A stretch of 64,000 bases of DNA from Arcicella lustrica (lineage in GTDB: Bacteria > Bacteroidota > Bacteroidia > Cytophagales > Spirosomataceae), in NCBI RefSeq assembly GCF_034930985.1, contig NZ_JAYGIM010000001.1, forward strand, positions 186,001 through 250,000. The letters run 5' to 3'. This document shows, in pieces, positions 1 through 8,424 of this stretch. Under the pieces are notes generated by a model. That model searched no databases, had not been told where the DNA came from, and saw nothing but the letters and a program-made list of their open reading frames with translations. The position numbers and the translations under genes are program-made. How positions within the stretch are numbered: position 1 is the stretch's first letter; the number at the start of each line of letters is the position of its first letter.

Positions 1-1083
1 CCAATCAATTCAAGTAAAGATGATTTTGGATTGATTACTGATGGAGAACGTAAATCAGGCTATTTTTCTTCGAACCGAAAACGTGGAGGAACTGATGATG
101 ATATTTACCGTTTTACTCGTGAGTGTGATGAAAAACCAGAATGTCAAGAACTGCAAGTAATTGTATATGATGCAGATTCAAAAATGCCTTTAGATAATAC
201 TGATGTTGCCGTAGTTGAAAATGGCAAAACAGTGATGAAAAAGACAGATTCAAATGGTTCGTTCAGAATTTGTATTGATTTGAACAAGCAATTTGGTTTC
301 AATGCAAGTAGAGATAGTTATTTGCCTAATAGTGTTTCGTTTACAAGTACTGAAAGTAATATGCTGAGAGCGCTTGAGATTCCTTTGATGCGAGTACTCA
401 TGAGTGACAGTACCGATGTTGCGGTTTCTAAAAATACCTCTCCTTGCCCTGCAACTAAAATTGTAAAAGGAAGAGTAACAGTGAATAAAGATAAATCGTC
501 GTTAGGTGGTGTAAAAGTTACACTTACCAATGAATGTGATGGCACAATACAAACTGTTGTGACTGGTCCAAACGGGCGTTATCAGTTTGAAATTTGTGAA
601 GGATGTGAATATACGATAGATGCTTCTAAAGATAATTTTGCTTCAAAAGGAAACAAAATAGATAAATTAGGAAAAGACGGCCCACAAGAAATCAATGCTA
701 ATTTAAGTATGTTTGAAGAAGGCGATGTCATTGCTATCGACAATATTTACTATAATTATACCAAGTACAATATTCGTCCTGATGCAGCTAAAGAATTGAA
801 TAAATTGTTGTTATTGATGCGCCGTTATCCGAATATGAGAATTGAAGTTCGTTCTCATACTGATAGTAGAGCAACAACAGAATTCAATCAAACGCTTTCT
901 GAAAATCGTTCAGCTTCGGTAGTTCAATATTTGGTAAAAAGAGGGATTGCCGCTAACAGATTTGAGACTTCTGGCTATGGCGAAACACAATTATTAAACG
1001 AATGTGCCGACGGAATAGAATGTACAGAAGAGCAACATCAAACCAACAGACGTTCGGAGTTTAAGATTATTCAGTTAAAATAA
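1..1083 (+). CDS. OmpA-family outer-membrane/peptidoglycan-binding protein (5' truncated by window)
   Basis: The frame is open from the first base, so only the C-terminal ~360 residues are present. They begin with a PD40-like strand (GYFSSNRKRGGTDDDIYRF), followed by two carboxypeptidase-regulatory-like beta-sandwiches (about residues 50-115 and 150-220, the second with GVKVTLTNECDG and GPNGRYQF). An OmpA C-terminal domain follows at about 240-355, with SHTDSR, NQTLSENRSASVVQYL and NRRSEF. This order (PD40, CarboxypepD_reg, OmpA) is typical of large Bacteroidota envelope proteins that bind peptidoglycan from the outer membrane; many are encoded beside PorP/SprF-type proteins, but that side lies outside the window. 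The gene ends just before an inverted-repeat element that contains a terminator. The family call is firm; the specific role is unknown. Confidence 0.9.
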   Translation, partial: PINSSKDDFGLITDGERKSGYFSSNRKRGGTDDDIYRFTRECDEKPECQELQVIVYDADSKMPLDNTDVAVVENGKTVMKKTDSNGSFRICIDLNKQFGFNASRDSYLPNSVSFTSTESNMLRALEIPLMRVLMSDSTDVAVSKNTSPCPATKIVKGRVTVNKDKSSLGGVKVTLTNECDGTIQTVVTGPNGRYQFEICEGCEYTIDASKDNFASKGNKIDKLGKDGPQEINANLSMFEEGDVIAIDNIYYNYTKYNIRPDAAKELNKLLLLMRRYPNMRIEVRSHTDSRATTEFNQTLSENRSASVVQYLVKRGIAANRFETSGYGETQLLNECADGIECTEEQHQTNRRSEFKIIQLK

Positions 1084-1094
1084 GTGGATTAATA

Positions 1095-1346
1095 ATCAAA
1101 AACATGAGTCATCCCGAATTTTAAAATCATAAAAAAGCGGTCGAAAAGCTAATTTAGACCGCTTTTTTATGATTGATGGGTAACGAATTCCTACTGTTTG
1201 AGCGGAGCGAGTTTAGGAATTCTTGATTTTTTTGTTACTTTTTGCATCAAGGCAAAAAGTAAGGACGAGAATAAATCTCAAAAACATTGAAATCTTTTAA
1301 AACTTGCTTTTTCAAGAGAAAATTCGGGATGACTCATGTTTTTGAT
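1095..1346. repeat. 252-bp intergenic element bounded by perfect 28-bp inverted repeats
   Basis: Bases 1095-1122 and 1319-1346 are exact reverse complements. They enclose a strong hairpin (1125-1174), a GAATTCCTA...TAGGAATTC palindrome around 1185-1220 and a TTACTTTTTGC/GCAAAAAGTAA palindrome around 1235-1262. ATA flanks both ends (1092-1094, 1347-1349), which could be a 3-bp target duplication but is weak in such AT-rich DNA. The element sits between convergent genes and has no ORF. It could be a MITE-like non-autonomous element or a REP-type extragenic palindrome; the repeats are seen directly, the origin is inferred. Confidence 0.75.
1125..1174. terminator. Bidirectional intrinsic terminator
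   Basis: Perfect 18-bp arms (1125-1142 and 1157-1174) with GCGGTC/GACCGC at the top and A6/T6 tracts at the base, around a 14-nt loop. It lies between the convergent OmpA gene and the minus-strand signalling genes, so it can serve both. Confidence 0.8.
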
Positions 1347-1361
1347 ATAAGCTTCTGAATA

Positions 1362-2456
1362 CTATTTCAGTACTCTTGGCAATGTAATATTTACTTCAAA
1401 AATACTATTTGTACAGGTTACTTCTAATTGCCCACCAATACTTTTCACCCATTCATTTACGATGTATAAACCTAAACCTGTACCATTCTTATCTTTGGTA
1501 ACATGTGCTTGGTAAAAAGGTTTTATCGCCTGAGTATCCATTTCATAAATACCCAGAAAGTGATTTTTTAAATTTAGTATCAGTTCTGAATCGGTAGTAA
1601 GTATTTCAGAATAAATTCTATAATCTATATTCGCAAATTGAATGATATTTTGATACAGTTCTGAAAGTATGTTCTCAAGAAAAATGCCGTCGTAGCCTTC
1701 AAGAGGCAAGGCTTTATGATTTGCAATTAAATGGAAATCAGTGGATTTGCTTTTCTTGAGTTGATTGAATAACTTATTTTCAAGCTTTACAATATCTACT
1801 TGTTCTTTGGCTGCATGTTTCCAAGGATTTATGCCATTGATTAGCTGATTGTACCAAAGTAATTTTCTTGTAATTCTGAGCATCCTATTGCCCGAAAGCC
1901 TAATGCCATCAATCAGTACTTGAAGCTCGTTGATGTCTAATAAATCAGAATTGTCAATATGTTCTGACATCAAATCAGTAAAATTGACAATGCCATTTAG
2001 TGGAGTAAGGTATTCATGATTCGAGATACTCAGAAAAATATCGGTAGCATTTTTTCTGATTTCGACATCAGCAGAGGCTTTTTTAAGAGAGCTAATTTCT
2101 AACCTAGAATTAATCGTCTCTACTAAATCTTTGGTGGTAAATGGTTTCGTCAGGAAATCATCCGCACCCAAATTCATTCCTTTTCTTTTGTCAGATAAAT
2201 CGGCTCTTGCTGAAAGAAAAATAAATGGAAGATTGACCAAACCTTTTTCATAACGGATAATTCTGAGAATCTCATAGCCATCCATTTCACCAAGCATAAT
2301 ATCACAAATTACGATGTCGGGTTGAATTTCCTCAATTAATTGAATCCCGATTTCTCCTTCTTCTGCAACAAAGCAACTAAATCCGCTTATTTCTAAAATT
2401 GTTTTTGTATTATCTGCAAGCAAAAAATCATCCTCTATCAATACGATTTTAGTCAT
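1362..2456 (-). CDS. Receiver-histidine kinase hybrid (response regulator fused to HK core)
   Basis: The 364-residue protein starts with a receiver domain (about 1-120; acidic pair D9/D10, phospho-acceptor D52 in CDIMLGEMDG, K104 in FLTKPF). It continues into a kinase core: H-box SNHEYLTPLNGIVNF with H147 (HEYLTPLN replaces the usual HELRTPLN), a divergent N-box (ELYQNIIQFA) and a clear G2 box GTGLGLYIVNEW. There is no membrane segment, so it is cytoplasmic. REC-HK proteins of this type receive phosphate from, or are gated by, another kinase; the PAS kinase at 3371-5179 and the lone receiver at 2548-2964 on the same strand are the obvious partners. The N-box is weak, so catalytic competence is not certain. 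The target is unknown. Confidence 0.88.
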   Translation of the reverse strand: MTKIVLIEDDFLLADNTKTILEISGFSCFVAEEGEIGIQLIEEIQPDIVICDIMLGEMDGYEILRIIRYEKGLVNLPFIFLSARADLSDKRKGMNLGADDFLTKPFTTKDLVETINSRLEISSLKKASADVEIRKNATDIFLSISNHEYLTPLNGIVNFTDLMSEHIDNSDLLDINELQVLIDGIRLSGNRMLRITRKLLWYNQLINGINPWKHAAKEQVDIVKLENKLFNQLKKSKSTDFHLIANHKALPLEGYDGIFLENILSELYQNIIQFANIDYRIYSEILTTDSELILNLKNHFLGIYEMDTQAIKPFYQAHVTKDKNGTGLGLYIVNEWVKSIGGQLEVTCTNSIFEVNITLPRVLK

Positions 2457-2547
2457 AATTGTTTTTGTAAAATATTGTTAATCATAAATCAAAAATCACA
2501 CTTTTTTGCTAAAAAGCTTTTTTGATGTAGAAGAACATCTATATTGA

Positions 2548-2964
2548 TTAGAGAACCGAGTTGAAGTTGTTAGTAGCAAGAAGGAGGGCTTCTTGTAACC
2601 TGTTTTTACTTACAGGTTTTTCGAGATACGCTGCAGTTTTTAACGTAATTCCAGCTAGATTACACAACTCATCGAAACTATTTTGGCTGGCTGCTGATAC
2701 GATGATGATTTCAATATGTTTGTCAGAAAATTCTTCTGGATTGCTTTCTAAGTAAAATAGAAATTCGTAACCATCCATTACTGGCATATTCAAGTCTAAT
2801 AAAACAATGAGTTCTTTTTCAGTAGATTGTTTTATCCATGCTATAGCCTCTTGACCATCGGTGGTTTCGCTGTAAGATATATTAAATGATTGTAGTGAAC
2901 GAGAAAGTAAAATTCTGTTGAGATGTTCGTCATCTACAATTAAAGTCTGGGGAATATTATTCAT
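2548..2964 (-). CDS. Single-domain response regulator (CheY-like)
   Basis: A 138-residue stand-alone receiver: acidic pair in IVDDEH, phospho-acceptor D57 in VLLDLNMPVMDGYEF, the switch S90 in IIIVSAAS and conserved K116 in AAYLEKPVSK. No output domain follows, so it works by protein contact or as a phosphorelay intermediate. It lies 91 bp upstream of the REC-HK hybrid on the same strand and downstream of the PAS kinase, so the three genes probably form one signalling module. What it controls is unknown. Confidence 0.9.
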   Translation of the reverse strand: MNNIPQTLIVDDEHLNRILLSRSLQSFNISYSETTDGQEAIAWIKQSTEKELIVLLDLNMPVMDGYEFLFYLESNPEEFSDKHIEIIIVSAASQNSFDELCNLAGITLKTAAYLEKPVSKNRLQEALLLATNNFNSVL

Positions 2965-3370
2965 TTCGTTTCAAAATTTTATTAATAGAGATCAAATTCT
3001 CTTTTAATAATTTTAAAGAGACTGAGTTATTAATATCGTACCGAGTACCTAAGTTTATAAAACTCAATAACTCAATTTGTTTTATTGACCGATTGAAATT
3101 GTATTATACAATCGGTAGATTTAAAATAAGTTTAATAATGGAGTACTTTCAATTGCTGTAAATACTCTTCAGGCAATTGAAGTAATATTTATAGTTTATT
3201 AAGTAATTTATAAATTTATACTAAGGCAAATTTTACTTATTTTTTGATAATTATCAAGAAATACGCTTTTGGCTAAATTACTTATTTATTCATTAATAAC
3301 AAAAATTATAAATGCTCTTTTTTGATTGTTCGTCTCTTTTTTACTCCGACAATTATTATATTTATTTTTA
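2965..3370. other. 406-bp AT-rich intergenic region in the signalling cluster
   Basis: No credible ORF. It holds a perfect 8-bp inverted repeat ACCGATTG/CAATCGGT (3088-3095 and 3109-3116) and a GAGTTATT/AATAACTC pair near 3014-3072. Either could be a leader structure or binding site for the lone receiver gene; nothing else is recognisable. Confidence 0.5.
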
Positions 3371-5179
3371 TTATAAATAACTGAAATGAAGGATGAATGT
3401 TGAACCTTTGCTTTCTTCGCTCTCAAAATTGAGCTTACCTCCATTTAGCCTAACAAGATTCTTCGCAATGACTAAACCTAAACCCGTTCCTTCAATTCTC
3501 CCAACATTGCTGGCTCTGTAAAATGAATTAAAGATTTTATTTTTTACTTCTGCTGGAATACCAATGCCGAAATCTTGAATAATAATTTCAAAGGAATTTT
3601 CATAAAATGACAAACTCAGTATTGGATTTGGTCGATTTCTGGAATATTTAAAGGCATTTGAAATCAGATTATCAAGTATGAGATTGAGATGGAGTGGGTC
3701 TATTTCTGCAATAGCTGGTATGCCTGTTACTTTAAATTCAATTGTACGACCATCTTTTTGCAAGGCATTTTGTCCTTCAAAGCAAGATTTTACTAGTTCG
3801 ATAACATTTACACGTTCTTTGTTGCAACTCAAATTGTTAGATTCAATTTTGCCAACAATCAATATTTCGTTCATCAAACTCGTGATTCTATCAATTTGAC
3901 TACCAATAATATTAACATGCTTTTTGATATGCGGATTTTGGTCTTTGTCTATCAACTGAATAATCTCAGTACTTGAACGAATTGTAGAAAGTGGCGTTCT
4001 GAATTCATGCGATGCTACATTGACAAAAAGCGTTTTTAAATCATTCAATTCTTTTTCTTTTTGTAAAGAAGTCATTAAAATTTCTTCAGTACGTTTTCTA
4101 TCGTTGATTTCCCTTGAAGAAGTAATGATGCGATGTGTGAGGTCGTAATCGTCAAAAAATACTTTAGAGTTTGTTTCTAGCCAAACATATTCGCCATCGG
4201 CATTTCTGAAACGATAACTAATATAGGATGAAGTAGTTCCTGCAAAAGGTAGTTGTTCTTTATCAACCAGTTTTAAATCGTCGGGATGATAATAATCCGA
4301 GAGTTTCTTCCCAAGTAAATCTTGTGGTTCATAGCCTGTAATTTGCTTAATTGAGGGCGAAATGTACAACAATGTGCCTTCTAAATCGTGAATACAGACT
4401 AAATCCTTAACATTGTTGGAGAGTAATTCGTAGATATGAGCATTTTCCTTTTGTCGGGTAATGTCTCTGAGTGTACCGGTAGCGCCAATTACAAATCCTT
4501 TTGCGTCTGAAATAAAAGTTACAGAAGCTTTAATCCATTTTATTTCACCTGTTTGGGTGATAAACCTAGCGAGATGTTTACTGGTAGTTTTTTTTTCTCG
4601 AATGAGGGCATCAAAAAGCTGCTCTTTTTTGTCAGCATCTTCAGGGTGCATGAAATCGTAGAAAGGTTTTCCTAATGATTCCTCATTGCTATAACCAAGA
4701 ATTTTAGTCCATGAATCATTCAGGAAAGTCCAACGCCAATGTTCATCTGTTTTAAATATAATATCACTTATGAGGTTGATTACTTCATGATATTGACTTT
4801 CAGAATAAAGACTGTTTTCAGTGATGAAAGGTTTCGCATCATCTGGTAAGTAAAATTGAACTAAAATCATCGAAATTTCGCCATTTTCGTCATTAATTGG
4901 CGTAAACTTATGGTTTAGTTTTTGAGGTTCAATACTTATTTCACGTCCTTCAAATGCGTTTTGATAACTTTGGGCTAAAGAAATAAAAAACTGTTTTTGA
5001 GATGTTATTACTTTGCTTACTTTATTGATTTGTGGTCTTTCATTAAAACTATAAACATAATTTCTAATATAAGTTTCATTAAAATACATGAAACGGTATT
5101 CTTTATCTAAAATGTAAACATTGCCTTCTAATGAATTCAATATTACTTCTGATAGATAATTAATTGAGGAAGATTTCAT
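3371..5179 (-). CDS. Soluble PAS-domain sensor histidine kinase
   Basis: The 602 residues contain three PAS modules (about 10-115 degenerate, 130-243 with the PAS/PAC pattern FLNDSWTKILGYSNEE...GTLRDIT, 250-362), then HisKA with H391 in VASHEFRTPLSTI and a complete HATPase (N-box NLISNAFKYS, G1 DFGIGIP, G2 GTGLGLVIAKNL). No signal peptide or transmembrane helix is visible, so it senses a cytoplasmic cue. It precedes a lone receiver and a REC-HK hybrid on the same strand, although the 406-bp gap after it may carry a separate promoter. The ligand is not predictable. ATG start at 5179; a ~400-bp non-coding region lies upstream. Confidence 0.92.
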   Translation of the reverse strand: MKSSSINYLSEVILNSLEGNVYILDKEYRFMYFNETYIRNYVYSFNERPQINKVSKVITSQKQFFISLAQSYQNAFEGREISIEPQKLNHKFTPINDENGEISMILVQFYLPDDAKPFITENSLYSESQYHEVINLISDIIFKTDEHWRWTFLNDSWTKILGYSNEESLGKPFYDFMHPEDADKKEQLFDALIREKKTTSKHLARFITQTGEIKWIKASVTFISDAKGFVIGATGTLRDITRQKENAHIYELLSNNVKDLVCIHDLEGTLLYISPSIKQITGYEPQDLLGKKLSDYYHPDDLKLVDKEQLPFAGTTSSYISYRFRNADGEYVWLETNSKVFFDDYDLTHRIITSSREINDRKRTEEILMTSLQKEKELNDLKTLFVNVASHEFRTPLSTIRSSTEIIQLIDKDQNPHIKKHVNIIGSQIDRITSLMNEILIVGKIESNNLSCNKERVNVIELVKSCFEGQNALQKDGRTIEFKVTGIPAIAEIDPLHLNLILDNLISNAFKYSRNRPNPILSLSFYENSFEIIIQDFGIGIPAEVKNKIFNSFYRASNVGRIEGTGLGLVIAKNLVRLNGGKLNFESEESKGSTFILHFSYL

Positions 5180-5578
5180 CTGGTAAATGGCGGTTTTAAT
5201 TTTTCAAAATGATGATAACTCACTACTCAATCGGACGGCTATTTATATAAGAGATAAAACAAAAAAGTATTCATTTTTAGCGAAAACAAATACGCAAGGT
5301 TTCATCAAACACCTGATTAGCAATATCATTTGCTAATTGTATAATTTAATTTTTGGCAGTTTTAATCTATATTTTGAAAAGGCTAATTTAATGTTGTGCG
5401 GTATCAAAATAGCTTTTCGTTACTCATGATAAAATTCCGAAACCCAAAAGATTTCGTGTTTAAAAAATGTAGATATAGTTAATTTGATAAAAGGAAATTA
5501 ATTAATCGTAGAGACTTTGCATGAAGGATTGCGAATTCAAAATTACAAATTGAGCTTAATTTACCCAATTGTTATTTA
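5180..5578. other. 399-bp intergenic region
   Basis: No gene seen. It contains one short hairpin, ATTAGCAA/TTGCTAAT (5316-5323 and 5330-5337), and should hold the promoter of the PAS kinase on the minus strand. No good TAnnTTTG match was found. Confidence 0.4.
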
Positions 5579-6643
5579 CTAATTAAATAATGGATTTTTC
5601 CTGATAAATACATCCTGCTCGAAAGATACTCTATATTCAGATAAAAAGTGAGTACTTTTTAGATAATAATCTGTAGAAATGATTTGAGCACCCGAAATTT
5701 TAGCGGCTTCAAATTGAGAATAATCATTTTGGCGAGCTTGAACGGTTTCTGCATCAGCACGAGTTCTGACGATGTAACCCTTTGATACATATTCTTTGAT
5801 TAATGTTTGATTCTTTTTGGGGTCATTTAAAATTAATATAGCTGCTTCAGGAGTATTAGGAATGGCATTAGCAAACATTATTCTGCCTTTTAGAGATGGA
5901 TGCCCTTGGATAAACATTTCTCTTTTTTCATCTTGTTCATCTAAGATAAAAACAAATTTTCCACGTGCATCTTTTAGTTTTGGCCAATTAAACTTTTGCA
6001 CGGCATTTTCTAATGTTGAGTAATGTCCTTGAATATCAGAAGGTTTGATGATTTTTGATGTGCCCAAATACTTTTTTAGTATTTCTTCAAGGGCATCAAA
6101 TGTTTTTGCGGTGAACTTTTCTGGTACTACAAAACCTGCTTTTTTAATTTCATCATCTTTGGCATTGATGGTGATATAAATTGGTTCGTGATTTGGGTTT
6201 TTATCAGACCAGTTTTTTAGTTCAATTAAATAATCTTTGAAAAGTGGATGATGACTTCTGAAATCTATATCTTGTACATGAAAAACTTTGAAACCCGGCA
6301 GTAACATTTGTTTTTCGGTATCGAAAGGAGCTTGGTTTTTTACCAATTTTAAACCCAGTGGATTGGCATATTTTCCACCGAGGGAATCTGAATAAACATC
6401 AAGTTCTAAATTTCTTAAACCTAAGTCGAGTTGAGTAGAAATAGGAGGGTGGCTATACTCCAAACCAGATAAATCGGATTGGTCTTTACTCTTGATAAGT
6501 TGAAGTAGTGAAGCGTCTATCGCTACTTTATAACTATTATGCGAACCAATTACTTGAATTTTATTAATGGTAAGTTGGTCTAAATTTTTAGTCGGAACTG
6601 AAAAACAAAATATGATAAAAAACGTACTAAGTATAAGTTTCAT
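5579..6643 (-). CDS. Secreted Ca2+-dependent phosphatidylinositol-specific phospholipase C-like protein
   Basis: 354 residues with an N-terminal signal sequence (MKLILSTFFIIFCFSVP). The TIM-barrel PI-PLC signature follows: first catalytic His in IGSHNSYK (H35), metal-binding acids in LRNLELDVY (E80, D82) and the second catalytic His in KVFHVQDIDFRS (H122). Bacterial Ca2+-dependent PI-PLCs cleave the phosphodiester bond of phosphatidylinositol, releasing inositol phosphate. The C-terminal half (TDYYLKSTHF) fits the family. It is monocistronic, divergent from the rhodanese gene. The cell itself appears able to make inositol lipids (30-37 kb), so it could remodel its own lipids or attack those of others. 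The family is well supported; the substrate is inferred. Confidence 0.82.
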   Translation of the reverse strand: MKLILSTFFIIFCFSVPTKNLDQLTINKIQVIGSHNSYKVAIDASLLQLIKSKDQSDLSGLEYSHPPISTQLDLGLRNLELDVYSDSLGGKYANPLGLKLVKNQAPFDTEKQMLLPGFKVFHVQDIDFRSHHPLFKDYLIELKNWSDKNPNHEPIYITINAKDDEIKKAGFVVPEKFTAKTFDALEEILKKYLGTSKIIKPSDIQGHYSTLENAVQKFNWPKLKDARGKFVFILDEQDEKREMFIQGHPSLKGRIMFANAIPNTPEAAILILNDPKKNQTLIKEYVSKGYIVRTRADAETVQARQNDYSQFEAAKISGAQIISTDYYLKSTHFLSEYRVSFEQDVFIRKNPLFN

Positions 6644-6822
6644 GAGGGCTGATTAATTAAAAATTGACGTAATGCTTGTGTGTTGAGATACATGATCTTT
6701 AGCGATTCTTTAAAATTAGCTAATTAAACTACATTCTTTATAAGGTCTTGTCTTAATTAATCCAATGATATTTATTTTGTAATATTTTGATAATTATGAC
6801 TTATTCAACTTTGATTGATAGC

Positions 6823-7329
6823 ATGAAAAAACTAATTACTTTGCTGATTTTTATTGCGATTAATTTTGGTGCAATAGCTCAGCATATTCAGGTTGAAAAT
6901 ACAGCTTATCAGCTTTTATTAAAAACCTTACTTTCACACAGCGTTCCTGAAATGTCTGTAAATGAATTGACTAAGAAAAACAATACTGTACTTTTATTAG
7001 ATGCTCGTGAACCTAAGGAATATCAAATCAGCCATTTGAAAGATGCAAAACTAGTAGGCTATGAAAAGCTAGATTTGTCGTCCTTAAAAAACACTCCTAA
7101 AAATCAGCCAATTGTAGTATATTGTTCTGTAGGTTATAGAAGTGAAAAAGTAGCCGAAAAGCTTTTACAACAAGGTTTTATCAATGTCCATAATTTGTAT
7201 GGAGGAATTTTTGAATGGAAAAATCAAAACCAAGCACTTGTTAATGAAAAGGGAATCACAGATGAAGTACATGCTTACGATAAAACTTGGGGAATCTGGT
7301 TGAAAAAAGGGAAGAAAGTATATAAATAA
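6823..7329 (+). CDS. Exported rhodanese-like domain protein
   Basis: The chosen ATG gives a clean signal peptide (MKKLITLLIFIAINFGAIAQ). In-frame starts further upstream (ATG 6796, TTG 6787) would put charged and polar residues before it. The mature ~149 residues form one rhodanese fold with DAREPKEYQISHL and the active loop CSVGYRS (catalytic C101), then LYGGIFEWKNQ. Single-domain periplasmic rhodaneses transfer sulfane sulfur or serve in redox/persulfide handling; the substrate is unknown. It stands alone, 79 bp before a SnoaL-like gene. Confidence 0.88.
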   Translation: MKKLITLLIFIAINFGAIAQHIQVENTAYQLLLKTLLSHSVPEMSVNELTKKNNTVLLLDAREPKEYQISHLKDAKLVGYEKLDLSSLKNTPKNQPIVVYCSVGYRSEKVAEKLLQQGFINVHNLYGGIFEWKNQNQALVNEKGITDEVHAYDKTWGIWLKKGKKVYK

Positions 7330-7408
7330 CTACAATCTGAAACATTAATTACACATATTTTGTATTTAAAGACAAGTAAATATTTTATTCATTAAATTAT
7401 TATTCACA

Positions 7409-7810
7409 ATGACTTCATTAGAAACTGTAAAACAATACTACGCTTGTTTTAACAACAAAGATTGGGCTGGAATGTTAGCACTTTTACATCCAGAAGTACG
7501 CCACGAGCCAAACCAAGGCGAACCTAGAATTGGCATTAAATTATTCACGGAATTCCTACAACACATGGATGAATCTTATGAAGAAACGCTGACCGAAATG
7601 GTATTTTTTGATGAACCAACAGGCGAACGTGTAGCTGTGGAGTTTGTTGTAAACGGAATTTATAAAAAAGGAGAAGAAGGCTTGCCAGAAGCCCATAACC
7701 AAACTTATATTTTACCAGCAGCAGCTTTTTTAGGTTTGAAAGATGGTAAAATCAGCAGAGTAACTACTTATTATAATCTCCCTTTGTGGATTCAATTGGT
7801 TTCTGAATAA
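7409..7810 (+). CDS. SnoaL-like / NTF2-fold protein (ketosteroid-isomerase related)
   Basis: A 133-residue cytoplasmic protein with the NTF2-like pattern: opening helix VKQYYACFNNKDWAGMLALL, then HPEVRHEPN, GIKLFTEFLQHM, and a closing strand pair AAFLGLKDGKISRVTTYYNL. Family members are small isomerases, cyclases or ligand-binding proteins; the reaction cannot be read from sequence. It is followed after 11 bp by a GNAT acetyltransferase and then a nitrilase, so the three are probably co-transcribed and act on a common small molecule. Confidence 0.85.
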   Translation: MTSLETVKQYYACFNNKDWAGMLALLHPEVRHEPNQGEPRIGIKLFTEFLQHMDESYEETLTEMVFFDEPTGERVAVEFVVNGIYKKGEEGLPEAHNQTYILPAAAFLGLKDGKISRVTTYYNLPLWIQLVSE

Positions 7811-7821
7811 GGCTAAATTTT

Positions 7822-8415
7822 ATGCAAACACTTTCATTTATTCAAAAAAAAGGGGCAGAAATTACAACTGTTTTTGAAGATTTAGCCAATTTAAGAATCA
7901 CCGTTTTTCGTGATTTCCCCTACCTTTATGAAGGTTCGGTAGATTATGAAATGGAGTATTTGAAAATATATTCCCAAGCAGAAAAAGCATTGCTTTTTGC
8001 AGTTTACGATGGTTCAAAAATGGTTGGAGCTACTACTTGTATTCCATTGGCAGACGAAGCTCCAGAAGTACGTTTGCCTTTTGAAAAAGCAGGTTTAACA
8101 ATAGATTCAATCTTTTATTTTGGCGAAAGTATTCTGTTGAAAGAGTACAGAGGTTTAGGTTTGGGTCATCGTTTTTTTGATGAACGTGAAGCCCATGCTC
8201 GAAGCTTTGGTAATTTTAAAACTACTTGTTTTTGTGCGGTTGACCGTGGCGAAAATCATCCTTTACAACCAGAAAATTATCGACCAAATGATGCTTTTTG
8301 GTTGAAAAGAGGTTACCAAAAAGAACTTTCTTTGCAAAGTACTTTTGAATGGCCAGATATTAATGAAAGTGTATCAACACCCAAAACGATGATTTATTGG
8401 AAACGAGCTTTATAA
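7822..8415 (+). CDS. GNAT-family N-acetyltransferase
   Basis: 197 residues with the GNAT core: acceptor-side N-terminus (ITVFRDFPYLYEG), central strand FYFGESILLKEY followed by the acetyl-CoA pyrophosphate loop RGLGLGHRFFDERE, and the late NDAFWLKRGYQKE segment. It should transfer an acyl group from CoA to an amine. Eleven bp separate it from the SnoaL-like gene and nine from the carbon-nitrogen hydrolase. GNAT and nitrilase domains are known as a single fused protein (B. subtilis YhcX type), which supports a common pathway; the acceptor is unknown. Confidence 0.88.
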   Translation: MQTLSFIQKKGAEITTVFEDLANLRITVFRDFPYLYEGSVDYEMEYLKIYSQAEKALLFAVYDGSKMVGATTCIPLADEAPEVRLPFEKAGLTIDSIFYFGESILLKEYRGLGLGHRFFDEREAHARSFGNFKTTCFCAVDRGENHPLQPENYRPNDAFWLKRGYQKELSLQSTFEWPDINESVSTPKTMIYWKRAL

Positions 8416-8424
8416 AACAAACCT

